In this document: piece by piece, positions 43,788-52,275 of the stretch
Layout of the letters: each line of letters opens with the position of its first letter
How positions within the stretch are numbered: the stretch's first letter is position 1
Made by a program: the position numbers and the translations under genes
NCBI GenBank assembly: GCA_017937485.1
Contig: JAGBDN010000101.1
Span: forward strand, 1 to 64,000
Source: Thermoguttaceae bacterium
GTDB lineage: Bacteria > Planctomycetota > Planctomycetia > Pirellulales > Thermoguttaceae
Reading direction: 5' to 3'
Length of the DNA: 64,000 bases
Notes under the pieces: generated by a model
What the model was told of the DNA's origin: nothing
Databases searched by the model: none
What the model saw: the letters and a program-made list of their open reading frames with translations, nothing else

Positions 43788-45053
43788 TCAACCCGCCGCG
43801 CCGCTCCAAGCGAAACTTTCGAGCAACGACTTCACGACGAGCGTCCAACCGTCCGACAAAACAAACAACGCCAATTTAAAAGGAAGCGAAACGACGGTCG
43901 GCGGAAGCATCATCATTCCGGTCGAGACCAAAACCGACGAAACGACGACGTCGATAATCAAAAACGGAATCAAAACTTGAAAACCGATCAAAAACGCCGT
44001 TTTTAACTCGCTTAACAAAAACGCCGGAGCGAGCGCGCGCCAAGGCACGTCTTCGTAAAACTCCGGGTTTTCCTTACCGGGTATAAATTGCGTAAACACG
44101 CCGATCGTTTCAACGTTCCCAGTTTTCTCAATTTGACGCCAAAGGAAGGCGCGAATCGGCGCTTGGCCGCGTTGAAACGCTTCCGCGTTCGAAATTTGCC
44201 CCTCGGAATAAGGCGCGACGGCGGTCTCGTAAACCTCCGACCAAACCGGCGCCATTATTAATAAGGACAAAAAGACGGCCAACGCCGCGATCGTTTGATT
44301 CGACGGAACCTGCCCCGCCCCGATTCCTTGCCGCAAGAGCGACAAAACGACCGAAATCCGAACGAAAGACGTCGTCGCCAACAAAATCGCCGGCGCGACC
44401 GCTAAAATCGAAAAAGTCAACAGCGTTTTCAACGAGGTCGCGACGCTTTCGCGCCCGAACCAACCGTTCGGGCCTTGCGCCCAAAAATTCGTTTTTTCGT
44501 CGCCGCCGTCAAACTCGATTTCTTCCGACGCGCCCTTTGCGTTCGTCGCCGATCGCTCGACTTTTTCCGTCTCATTTTCGGCGACAGGCCGCGAAACTTG
44601 CCCGGCGTTCCCGGTTTCCGACGAACGCGAAACTTGTCCGGCGTTCCCGGCTTCCGACGAACGCGAAACTTGCCCGGCGTTCCCGGTTTCCGACGAACGC
44701 GAAACTTGTCCGGCGTTCCCGGCTTCCGACGAACGCGAAACTTGTCCGGCGTTCCCAGTTTCCGCGGAACGCGACGCCTTCCCGGCTTCGGTCTTCGTTA
44801 CAGGTTGCGCGATTTCGCCGGTTTCAACGGGAGCCGCGCCGTTATAATCGTTATAAAAGTCCAACTCGGTCGCGTCGACGCCCAGCGTCGCCTTGCCGGA
44901 GCGCTCCGTTTCAACCGCCGACGGAATCGCGGAGTTTTCTTGCGCCGACGCGTCCCCCACGAACGCCGCGACAATCGCGAACGCCGCGACGACGCCCCGG
45001 AAAAACGCCGCCGCTTTCGCTTTTTCCTCTTTGATTTTTCGCGTTTTTTTCAT
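43788..45053 (-). CDS. fliP: Flagellar export-gate protein FliP with repeat insertion
   Basis: Core subunit of the flagellar type III export gate. From the ATG at 45051-45053 it has 421 residues, about 170 more than usual. The C-terminal 230 residues are canonical FliP: LLTFSILAVAPAILLATTSF, RISVVLSLLRQGIGAGQVPSN, LSELKTAFLIGFQVLIPFLI and STGMMMLPPTVVSLPFKL. The N-terminal part has a signal peptide (to about 38) and a low-complexity region with five 12-residue repeats before the first gate helix. The start codon overlaps the fliO stop (TAATG), implying translational coupling. Confidence 0.93.
   Translation of the reverse strand: MKKTRKIKEEKAKAAAFFRGVVAAFAIVAAFVGDASAQENSAIPSAVETERSGKATLGVDATELDFYNDYNGAAPVETGEIAQPVTKTEAGKASRSAETGNAGQVSRSSEAGNAGQVSRSSETGNAGQVSRSSEAGNAGQVSRSSETGNAGQVSRPVAENETEKVERSATNAKGASEEIEFDGGDEKTNFWAQGPNGWFGRESVATSLKTLLTFSILAVAPAILLATTSFVRISVVLSLLRQGIGAGQVPSNQTIAALAVFLSLLIMAPVWSEVYETAVAPYSEGQISNAEAFQRGQAPIRAFLWRQIEKTGNVETIGVFTQFIPGKENPEFYEDVPWRALAPAFLLSELKTAFLIGFQVLIPFLIIDVVVSSVLVSTGMMMLPPTVVSLPFKLALFVLSDGWTLVVKSLLESFAWSGAAG
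44591..44770 (-). repeat. Five tandem 36-bp coding repeats in fliP
   Basis: Five direct 36-base units begin at 44591, 44627, 44663, 44699 and 44735. They encode S-R-S-S-E-A/T-G-N-A-G-Q-V. The last unit is the most diverged. They lie inside the reading frame and are not spaced like a CRISPR array. Confidence 0.95.
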
Positions 45054-45967
45054 TATCGCCGCCCTTCCGCTTTGAACGCCGTTCGCCAAACGCTCGCCGC
45101 GGCGCGCCCTCGTCGCCAAATCGCCGCCGCTTTTGCGCCGACGTCGCCGGTCGCCGCCGTTTCCTTTCGTCGTTCAATCTCCGCCAACATCGCGTTCGCC
45201 TCCTCGAAGTCGGCAATTTCGGCAAGCGGCGCAATCTTTTCCGGCGTTTTAGCCGCTAAAATCAACCTATTTCCCCAACGTATCGTCAGAAGGCGAGCTT
45301 TATCGCCGACGGCCAACGAGTCGACCACTTCCAACGCGCTCCCGACGCCGCCGTTTTTTACTCCCGTCCGCCTCAAAAGAGCGACCAACGCGAAAAAAGC
45401 GCCCAAAACGACCGCCAACGCGCCGAACGTCGAGACCAACGCGTTCCCCAACGAACCGCCGTTGCGTTTCGCGGAAGTCGGCTCGTCCCGCAAAATCGGC
45501 GTTTTCGACCGCGACGCGTCTTCGCCGTTTTTCGCCGTTTCTCCATTTTCACCGTTTGTCGCAACCGGCGTTTCCGGAGTCGGCGTTTCGACCGGTCGCT
45601 CGACGCTTAAAGGCGCCGCGTCGGGTTCGCTCCAAGCGACAAGCCGCGTTTCCCCGTCGACCGCGCTTTTGCGTTCGTTAAAATCGGCGTTTAAAAAATA
45701 ATCGGCAAAACTCGCCGATTCGACGCGATTTCTCGCCGCCGTCGCGTCGCTCTCGCCGACGACTTTCGGCGCCCCCGCAAAACCGTTTTTTTCGTTAATC
45801 TCGCTCGTTGAAACGGCGTTCGCTCCCCAACGCGGCCAAAATCCGCCGTTCTCGTTCGCCGTCGCGCCGTTCTCGAAAATCGCGACGAAAAACGCCGCCG
45901 CGCCAACGACCGCGACGCCCGTTCCAACGCTTATTTTTCGCCGTTTTGCTCGCTTTATTTTACGCAT
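45053..45967 (-). CDS. fliO: Flagellar biosynthesis protein FliO
   Basis: FliO assists assembly of the FliP ring. The 304-residue protein (start at 45967; an upstream TTG would add eight residues) has a signal/anchor near residue 15-30, a long low-complexity exported stretch and a second membrane segment about 170-190 (STFGALAVVLGAFFALVALL). The FliO domain follows: LEVVDSLAVGDKARLLTIRWG, NRLILAAKTPE. It is first in the fliO-fliP-fliQ operon behind a sigma-70-like promoter. Longer than typical FliO because of the exported stretch. Confidence 0.85.
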   Translation of the reverse strand: MRKIKRAKRRKISVGTGVAVVGAAAFFVAIFENGATANENGGFWPRWGANAVSTSEINEKNGFAGAPKVVGESDATAARNRVESASFADYFLNADFNERKSAVDGETRLVAWSEPDAAPLSVERPVETPTPETPVATNGENGETAKNGEDASRSKTPILRDEPTSAKRNGGSLGNALVSTFGALAVVLGAFFALVALLRRTGVKNGGVGSALEVVDSLAVGDKARLLTIRWGNRLILAAKTPEKIAPLAEIADFEEANAMLAEIERRKETAATGDVGAKAAAIWRRGRAAASVWRTAFKAEGRR

Positions 45968-46049
45968 TCCGTTTATTTTAACTTCAATCAATCGTTTTCG
46001 ATTTTCGCGCCGTTCCGTCTTTTACGTCGGCGATCCGGCGCGGCGTTCG

Positions 46050-46079
46050 ATTATACCGTCGGCGCCCCGGTCGATTCAA
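46050..46079 (-). promoter_or_regulatory. Sigma-70-like promoter for fliOPQ
   Basis: Minus-strand TTGAAT (46079-46074), an 18-base spacer and perfect TATAAT (46055-46050), about 82 bases before the fliO start. Confidence 0.65.
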
Positions 46080-46235
46080 GGCCAAATAACCGGCAAAACG
46101 CGGTTTTTCCGCAATTTTTTCGCGAATTCTTGCTTTCCCCCATTCGCCGTTTCTTTCCTCTTCCCCCTTATTCTTCCATTTCAAGCGTTCTTTTTCTTCA
46201 AAGGCGCTCGCCCGCCCTTTTGCGGTTAAACTCGC

Positions 46236-46289
46236 AAAAAAAACGCGCCGCTCCGCTTCGCCGATTGCTCGATAAAGCGGAACGACGCG
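46236..46289 (-). terminator. Intrinsic terminator after the DUF4091 gene
   Basis: A 15-bp stem (46275-46289 with 46244-46258; two G-U wobbles on the minus strand) followed by eight T residues on the minus strand. Confidence 0.85.
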
Positions 46290-46332
46290 CCGTCAAAAAC
46301 TCGCCGTTTTATCTATTTTCGCCAAAACGCTC

Positions 46333-46370
46333 CCGGAACGCTCGACTCGATTCGCCGTCGAGCGTTCCGG
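46333..46370 (-). terminator. Perfect 14-bp hairpin just past the DUF4091 stop codon
   Basis: CCGGAACGCTCGAC (46333-46346) pairs perfectly with 46357-46370 around a 10-base loop, 12 bases beyond the stop. Only a short T run follows, so it may protect the mRNA 3' end rather than terminate; the hairpin at 46236-46289 does the latter. Confidence 0.6.
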
Positions 46371-46382
46371 AAACCGCGACGT

Positions 46383-49300
46383 TTACGGAGCCGCCGTCAA
46401 CTCGGCCAACTTGCGCCCGACGTCGAGCCGAATCGCTTCGAACTCCGCCGGGTCGCTCATATACCGCGTCGCGAACCGCCCGCAACCGCATTGCAACGGC
46501 AGGTAGTTCAACGCTCGGTCGAGAACCGCTTGCGCCTCGGCCCGCTCCGGCGAGTCCGGTTTCGTCTTCGTTTGAATCGCGTCTCGCAAACCGACGAGCC
46601 AGCCCGCGTCCTCGACGCCGCGCCGCGCTTGCTCCGAACGAACCGAGTCGAGAATTTCGCCCGGTCGCCCGATCAAATCGCCCGGATAGAAAATGTACCC
46701 GTCGCCGTTCGGATAGCGGACGTAATACCGAACGCCCGGCTGATCCGATTGCGAAATATAGAGATGCGACGCGGACTCGAACGGGTCGCACGTATGCCAA
46801 GTCGCGCCCCAGAACTCGTACGCCTCGGCGCCGCGAGCGACGCAGGTATACGGCAGGAGCCGCTCGACGGCGTTGTACGGCGCGTCCAAGCACATTTGCC
46901 CGTCGGTCGTCCACCAGATTCGGCTTCCGGCGTCGCGAATTTTCGCCAACTCCGCCTCGCCGACCAGTCCGTAATGGCCGACGCCCCAAACGTCGAGATA
47001 GCCAAGCCATTCCGGCACGAAAACCCAAGTACTGCAGTAAATCGGGATTTTCGGGTCGACTTCGTGAATCATGTCGCAAAGCGCTTTCATCTGAACGATA
47101 ATTTCCCGCTTCGAGTAGAACGGCTCGTCCGAAATGTACAGGACGAGATTGTCGTCCCAGCCCTTTTCCTTGATATGTTCCCAATAAAGCTTCAACTTCG
47201 CTTGATACGCTTTTTTATATTCGGGACGCAAAACGCTTCGGTCGACGTTTTCATACGGATATTCGCCTTCGTAAGGTTTTTCGCCGTCGATTTCTTTCGG
47301 CGGCATTCCCCAACCGAAAAGGTAGAAATCGTGCGGAAAATACCCCGCTTTCGCGCCGAGTTCGTCGAAAAAGCGGCCCGTTACTCGGTCGTATTCGGCC
47401 CAATCGGCGGTCGCGACGCCCGTTTCTTTATTATACGAGAATTTCGGCGCGACGGTCGGCCCGTCCGGCGCGAGCTTTCGCTCGAGTAATTTTTCGCCTA
47501 TTTTCTCCAATTTAGCGGAGCGCGTCCCTTCGCCGTAAAAATCGGCGGAGATGCGAGCGTCGTAAATCGCCGAAACGTTCGTTTCCGGCGCCTCGAACGG
47601 CAAGACCTCGACGCGGTACGGAACGACGCGAACCGTTCCCGCCGCGTCCGCCGACGGCGCCGTTTCGGCCGAAATTTCGGTTTGCGTTAACTTTAACGCG
47701 TCCAAGTCGACCGCCGCCGTCGCCGCTTCTTGCGCCGACTCGCCGGAAACGCCCGATTTTTCCGTTTGCGACGACTTTTCCGCTTTCCCGCCGACGTCGC
47801 GCAAAACCAACTCGCCGACGTAAACGCCCGGGACGGTTTCCGGCGTCGTTCGGAAGCGGAGCCAAATCGCTCGGGTCGCGAACGCGTCGACCGGCGCGAC
47901 GCCGACTCTCGCCAACGCGTCGACGGCGAGCGAGTCGTTTTGCGACGCGGCCCGGCGACGCTCGAATTCGGCCAATCCGGCGGCGATTTCGGCGGCGAGT
48001 TCGGCTCGACGGCGTTTAAACTCGGCGCGCGCCGCGAGATTTTCGGCGGCGGAGCGTTTCGGCGTCGGTTTTCCCGTCTTGACCGTCTTCGCGGCGACCG
48101 GAATCAACGGGTCGGGCCAAAGTCCGATCCAGCCGTCCGACTGCGGCGTCGCGGTCGGGAATTTGCGCTTCGTTTCGAGCCCGGTTTCTTGATAATACGA
48201 ACTCGGATAATCGACAATAACGTTAGAAACGGCAAAAACTTCCGGCGCGTCGAGTTTGACCGTCCGCCCGTCCGCCGTTTTCAGCTCCGGCGCCCGAACG
48301 ACGACTTCGAGCCGTTCGTCCTTCGCCGACCGAATCGCCAGCTGAATCGTTTCCTCTTCGTTGAGCGCGAGCGCGCAAAACGCCGGATTTTCCGCGCCGA
48401 CCGGCGCTTCGTCCGCCGCGAACGTCGTATCCGGGAAGACCTTGACGACCGCCGGAACGTCGAAAACGCCGGTTCGCCCGCCGAGGAACGCGATCGGCTC
48501 GGCGTTCTCGACCGGAGCGACGAAAACGGAGTCGTACCGCGCCGTCCCCCGAGTTTGGCTCGTCAAGTGCAGGTCGAGGAACGCGCAGTCGTTCGTCGTT
48601 CGGATCGCGCCGGTTTTGAGGGCCCAATCGGTTTTGCCGCCGACCGGCTTCCCGAGCGACGACATCCCGCCTTCCGCGAGGTTCCAGTCGGCTCGCCGCG
48701 AATGAATATGCAGGTCGAACGATCCGGTAAACGCCTTGGCTTCCGAATCGGACGAAACGACGTACCCGATCAGGTAACAGCGGTTCGGCTCGACCGCGAC
48801 GCGCCGCCGCCAACCGCGCCAACGCAACTCCGCCGTTTCGTCGACCGTCATTTCGAGCGCCTTCGAGCCGAGCGCCGCGACGCCCGGTTCGACGACTTTA
48901 TACGAAACGCCCGGCTCGTCCGCGTCGCGCGACCAATCGGACTCGCCCGGCGGCAGGGTCGTTTTCGCGTCGACGTTTTCAAAATCGCCGTCCGCGACGA
49001 TATTATTCTCCGCAAGGAACGCCGGAAGCGTCAACGCGACGCCGTCGGCTTTGCCGGTTTCGCCGGTTTTAGCGGTTTCGGCGCCGCCGTTCTCCTTCGC
49101 GTCGCCGTTATTTTCGTTACTTCCCGCAAAGTCGGCCGGATTCGCCGTTTGGAGCGTCGTTCCCGGGAACGCTTGGTTCGCGAGATTCGCCCCTTCCGCC
49201 GAGCGTCGACCGGCGCCGTCCTTCGCGCCTTTGCCGGTTTTGCCGTTTTTACCGGTTTTCTCAACGACGGCGAAAACGTTCCGCGCTCCGGCGACGACGT

Positions 49301-50672
49301 TCGCTTCGAAGAAAACGGAGCCGTCGAAAAATTCGAGCGGCGTTTCTTTCGCGTTCAAGTCGAGAACGGCGAAGTCGCCCGCCCCGAGCGTTCGCCCCCA
49401 ACGCGTTTCGATCGGCGCCAAGTCGAGCCGAATCAGCCGCCGCCCGTCCGCCGACGGCGTTTCGACGCGAATAAGAACGCAACGCGCGCCCGAATATTGC
49501 GGAATCGCCGACTTTTCCGATTTTAACGTTTTTTCAACGGCGATTCCAAGTTTCGCCGGTTCGAAACGCTCCGCTCCGCGCGTCGCGTTCGGGTCGCCGC
49601 TCGGATAAACGGTCGGGGTCGCCGGAATCGCGAACGTTTCGCCGATTCGGAACGGGCGGGCGTTTTTCGGCAAATCGACGCCGGGTTCCTCGACAAGTTC
49701 GATTTCGACCGCGTCGAACCAAGCGGTTCCGGTTCCGCGCAAGACCGTCCCGAACTCGAGCCGGTTCGCGTCCGCCGGAACGGAGTAAACCTCCGAAAGC
49801 TCCGTCCAACCGAACTCCGTTTTATCGCTAAAACCGAGAAGCGGCGCCGCGATCATCGGCTTTTCCTCGTTCCCCAAGTGCAGGTACCAGCCGACCGTCC
49901 CGCGAACGTTTTCGCCGCGAACGCGCCCGGTAAAGCGGTACTTGCGCCCCGGTTCGACCGCGACGCCCCCTTGCCGCGCGGCGATCCAAGACGGTTCCGC
50001 CCCGTCCGCGACGTCGCAACGGACGCATTTTCGCCCCGAAAACGGGTTTTCGTCGACCCAACGCATCGAACGGTCGGCGCCGTCGACGTCGAACCGCCAA
50101 CCGCTCGGAACGTCGCCGGTTCCCGCTTCAAAGTCGAGGTTCGAGAGCCGCCGCCGAATTTGCGAATATTGATCCGGATGCGCCGTCGCGCGGTCGTTCC
50201 CGGCAAAGACGAGATAACGCGCCGTCGATTTCGCCGCGACGGTCGCCGGAATCGTCAACGAAAAACCTTCGCCGATTTCGCCGCGCTCGACCGTTTCGCC
50301 GTCCTTATTAATAATATTGAAAACGAACTCGACGCCGTCCGAGTCGCAAAACCGAACCGACTCCGCCCGTTCCCCGACGAGCGGAGCCGCGCCGTCGACC
50401 GGTTTTTCCGGCGTTCCGGCGATCGGAATCTCGACCGCCCGCTCCGACCAATCCCGCTCGGTCGCGTTTTCGACGAACAGCTCGAACGCGCTCGCCCATT
50501 CGCCCCCGCCGTCGCGACAAAGCCGCTGCGAAATCGCCCGAATCTCCGGGGTCGCGTCCGCGCTCCAAACCGCCGACGTTCCGAACGCCCCGAACGTTCC
50601 GAGCGTTCCGAAAGCGAGCGCCGCTCCGAGCCCGAGCGCCGCCCTTCGTTTTAACCGTTGAACTTCGCGCAT
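46383..50672 (-). CDS. Very large exported protein with DUF4091-type glycoside-hydrolase region
   Basis: A 1,429-residue secreted protein. The start at 50672 (MREVQRLKRR, AAAGGAG upstream) gives a signal peptide ending near VWSADA; a longer frame upstream overlaps the promoter and is rejected. Two carbohydrate-binding-like beta-sandwich modules can be discerned (FEAGTGDVPSGWRFDVDG and FENVDAKTTLPPGESDWSRD, each followed by DLHIHSRR- or YLHLGNEE-type strands). The C-terminal third is DUF4091-like, with FYLFGWGMPPKEI, DNLVLYISDEPFY and ARGAEAYEFWGATWH. A role in breaking down complex glycans is inferred. Confidence 0.75.
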   Translation of the reverse strand: MREVQRLKRRAALGLGAALAFGTLGTFGAFGTSAVWSADATPEIRAISQRLCRDGGGEWASAFELFVENATERDWSERAVEIPIAGTPEKPVDGAAPLVGERAESVRFCDSDGVEFVFNIINKDGETVERGEIGEGFSLTIPATVAAKSTARYLVFAGNDRATAHPDQYSQIRRRLSNLDFEAGTGDVPSGWRFDVDGADRSMRWVDENPFSGRKCVRCDVADGAEPSWIAARQGGVAVEPGRKYRFTGRVRGENVRGTVGWYLHLGNEEKPMIAAPLLGFSDKTEFGWTELSEVYSVPADANRLEFGTVLRGTGTAWFDAVEIELVEEPGVDLPKNARPFRIGETFAIPATPTVYPSGDPNATRGAERFEPAKLGIAVEKTLKSEKSAIPQYSGARCVLIRVETPSADGRRLIRLDLAPIETRWGRTLGAGDFAVLDLNAKETPLEFFDGSVFFEANVVAGARNVFAVVEKTGKNGKTGKGAKDGAGRRSAEGANLANQAFPGTTLQTANPADFAGSNENNGDAKENGGAETAKTGETGKADGVALTLPAFLAENNIVADGDFENVDAKTTLPPGESDWSRDADEPGVSYKVVEPGVAALGSKALEMTVDETAELRWRGWRRRVAVEPNRCYLIGYVVSSDSEAKAFTGSFDLHIHSRRADWNLAEGGMSSLGKPVGGKTDWALKTGAIRTTNDCAFLDLHLTSQTRGTARYDSVFVAPVENAEPIAFLGGRTGVFDVPAVVKVFPDTTFAADEAPVGAENPAFCALALNEEETIQLAIRSAKDERLEVVVRAPELKTADGRTVKLDAPEVFAVSNVIVDYPSSYYQETGLETKRKFPTATPQSDGWIGLWPDPLIPVAAKTVKTGKPTPKRSAAENLAARAEFKRRRAELAAEIAAGLAEFERRRAASQNDSLAVDALARVGVAPVDAFATRAIWLRFRTTPETVPGVYVGELVLRDVGGKAEKSSQTEKSGVSGESAQEAATAAVDLDALKLTQTEISAETAPSADAAGTVRVVPYRVEVLPFEAPETNVSAIYDARISADFYGEGTRSAKLEKIGEKLLERKLAPDGPTVAPKFSYNKETGVATADWAEYDRVTGRFFDELGAKAGYFPHDFYLFGWGMPPKEIDGEKPYEGEYPYENVDRSVLRPEYKKAYQAKLKLYWEHIKEKGWDDNLVLYISDEPFYSKREIIVQMKALCDMIHEVDPKIPIYCSTWVFVPEWLGYLDVWGVGHYGLVGEAELAKIRDAGSRIWWTTDGQMCLDAPYNAVERLLPYTCVARGAEAYEFWGATWHTCDPFESASHLYISQSDQPGVRYYVRYPNGDGYIFYPGDLIGRPGEILDSVRSEQARRGVEDAGWLVGLRDAIQTKTKPDSPERAEAQAVLDRALNYLPLQCGCGRFATRYMSDPAEFEAIRLDVGRKLAELTAAP

Positions 50673-50793
50673 ATTGCCTCTCCTTTGCGTTTTACCCATT
50701 TTAATGTTTTTCCGTCGCGACGTTCTCCCCGCCGCGCCCCCAAAAAACGCCGCCCAACGCGAACGCGCCGAAGCGTTTTTCGCAATTTCGCCG

Positions 50794-50822
50794 ATTATAC
50801 CGGAAGCGAACCGGCGTTTCAA
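50794..50822 (-). promoter_or_regulatory. Sigma-70-like promoter for the DUF4091 gene
   Basis: Minus-strand TTGAAA (50822-50817), 17-base spacer and perfect TATAAT (50799-50794). Confidence 0.75.
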
Positions 50823-50891
50823 GCGTTCGCCGTCGCGAAAACGAAAAAAACGGAAAATCGCCGAAAACGCCGACGCCGCCTCCCGCCGCCC

Positions 50892-50919
50892 TTGCGAACC
50901 GCCGCGACGCCGGTATAAT
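50892..50919 (+). promoter_or_regulatory. Sigma-70-like promoter for the aroB operon
   Basis: TTGCGA (50892-50897), 16-base spacer and perfect TATAAT (50914-50919), facing aroB. Confidence 0.55.
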
Positions 50920-51141
50920 TGACGGGAAACGTCGAACGTTCGGCAAAAACGCCGCGACGCGACGTCGCGCCAAGAAAGAAACAAGCAAAAAACGGTTTAT
51001 TCAACAAAAAAGCGTTTTCGAACGCCGCGTCGCCGTTCAAAAACGGTTAAACGCGACGTTTTCAAGAAACGGACGTCCCAACGCCGTTTTTGTCGCAAAA
51101 ATTTTAAAATCAAACCTCGCGTCGAAGAAACGGCGGTCAAG

Positions 51142-52275
51142 ATGATTACAATCCCGGTTGAATTAAGCGAACGAAGTTACGATATTCAAATTGAAGAGGG
51201 CGCGCTCGAGCGTTCCGGCGTCGCGTTGGCGTCGTTGGGGGACGTTTCCCGCGTCTTGCTCGTTACCGACGAGAACGTCGACGCCCTTTATACGGAAACG
51301 GTCGCGGCGGCCCTCGTCGACCGCGGGCTCGACCTCGACGTCGTCGTTATTCCGGCGGGCGAAGAGAGCAAAACGATCGAAACAGCGAACTCCCTTTGGG
51401 AGCGCTTCCTCGAAGTCGGCGCCGACCGCAAGTCGGTCGCGGTCGCGCTTGGCGGCGGGGTCGTCGGCGACTTAACCGGTTTCGTCGCGGCGACTTACGT
51501 TCGCGGAATCCGCTTCTTTCAAATCCCGACGACGCTCTTGGCGCAAGTCGACAGTTCCGTCGGCGGCAAGACGGCGGTCGACCTTCCCGGCGGCAAGAAT
51601 ATGGTCGGCGCCTTTTGGCAACCGGGGGGCGTCCTGATCGACCCGAACGTTTTGGCGACGCTTCCGGCCGACCAATACCGCGCGGGTCTCGGCGAAGTCG
51701 TCAAATACGGCGCGTCGCTCGACGCCGATTTCTTCGCCTTTTTGGAGCGCAACGTCGAAAAGATCGCCGCCCGCGACCCGGAAACGCTCGGCGCCGTCGT
51801 CGCAAAATGTTGCGAAATCAAAGCGCAAGTCGTTTCGGAAGACGAGTTTGAAACGACCGGGCGCCGCGCGCTCTTGAATTACGGGCACACGTTCGGACAC
51901 GCGCTCGAATCGGCGCTCGGTTACGGGACGCTTTTACACGGCGACGGCGTTTCGATCGGCTCGCTCGCCGCCGCTCGACTCGCCAAGCGCTTGGCCGAAA
52001 AGGGCGATTCCCGCTTCTCCGCCATCGACGGCGCTTGGGTCGCGCGTCAAACGGAACTCTTGGAACGGCTTGGACTTCCGACGTCGCTCGAAGTCGTCGG
52101 ACGGCGAATCGGCGACGCGCCGGAAACGTCGGTCGAACGGCTCGTCGACCTGATGCGAACCGACAAAAAGGCGGAGTTCGGCAAGTTGAGCTTCGTTCTC
52201 CCGACCGGGCTCGGCGAGTGCGTCCGTCTCCGCGACGTTTCCCCCGAAGACGCCGCCGCGGCGCTGACCGAATGA
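51142..52275 (+). CDS. aroB: 3-dehydroquinate synthase
   Basis: Second enzyme of the shikimate pathway, an NAD- and zinc-dependent cyclase. The 377-residue protein has the NAD-binding block GGGVVGDLTGFVAATYVRG and the catalytic DSSVGGKTAVD followed by PGGKNMVGAF. The zinc ligands are expected at Glu in RAGLGEVVKYG and the two His in NYGHTFGHALE and LLHGDGVSIG. Full length and clean. Its last codons overlap the start of the next gene (ATGA), so the two are translationally coupled. Confidence 0.97.
   Translation: MITIPVELSERSYDIQIEEGALERSGVALASLGDVSRVLLVTDENVDALYTETVAAALVDRGLDLDVVVIPAGEESKTIETANSLWERFLEVGADRKSVAVALGGGVVGDLTGFVAATYVRGIRFFQIPTTLLAQVDSSVGGKTAVDLPGGKNMVGAFWQPGGVLIDPNVLATLPADQYRAGLGEVVKYGASLDADFFAFLERNVEKIAARDPETLGAVVAKCCEIKAQVVSEDEFETTGRRALLNYGHTFGHALESALGYGTLLHGDGVSIGSLAAARLAKRLAEKGDSRFSAIDGAWVARQTELLERLGLPTSLEVVGRRIGDAPETSVERLVDLMRTDKKAEFGKLSFVLPTGLGECVRLRDVSPEDAAAALTE

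Larger units (their letters stand above)
45968..46382. other. Intergenic region holding the fliO promoter and tandem terminators
   Basis: A 415-base stretch between fliO and the DUF4091 gene, both on the minus strand. It contains the fliO promoter at 46050-46079 and two terminator-type hairpins (46236-46289 and 46333-46370). No gene seen. Confidence 0.6.
50673..51141. other. Divergent intergenic region between the DUF4091 gene and aroB
   Basis: A 469-base gap with two back-to-back promoters, listed separately. The minus-strand leader is about 115 bases and the plus-strand leader about 215 bases. No gene seen. Confidence 0.55.

Noticed and set aside
44591-44770. 36-bp repeats, the size of a CRISPR repeat
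   Set aside because: Units are directly adjacent without spacers and in frame within fliP.
52035-52271. Longer N-terminus for the ComEA-like gene
   Set aside because: The upstream part is Arg-rich shadow of aroB; ATG 52272 with the ATGA overlap is the natural start.
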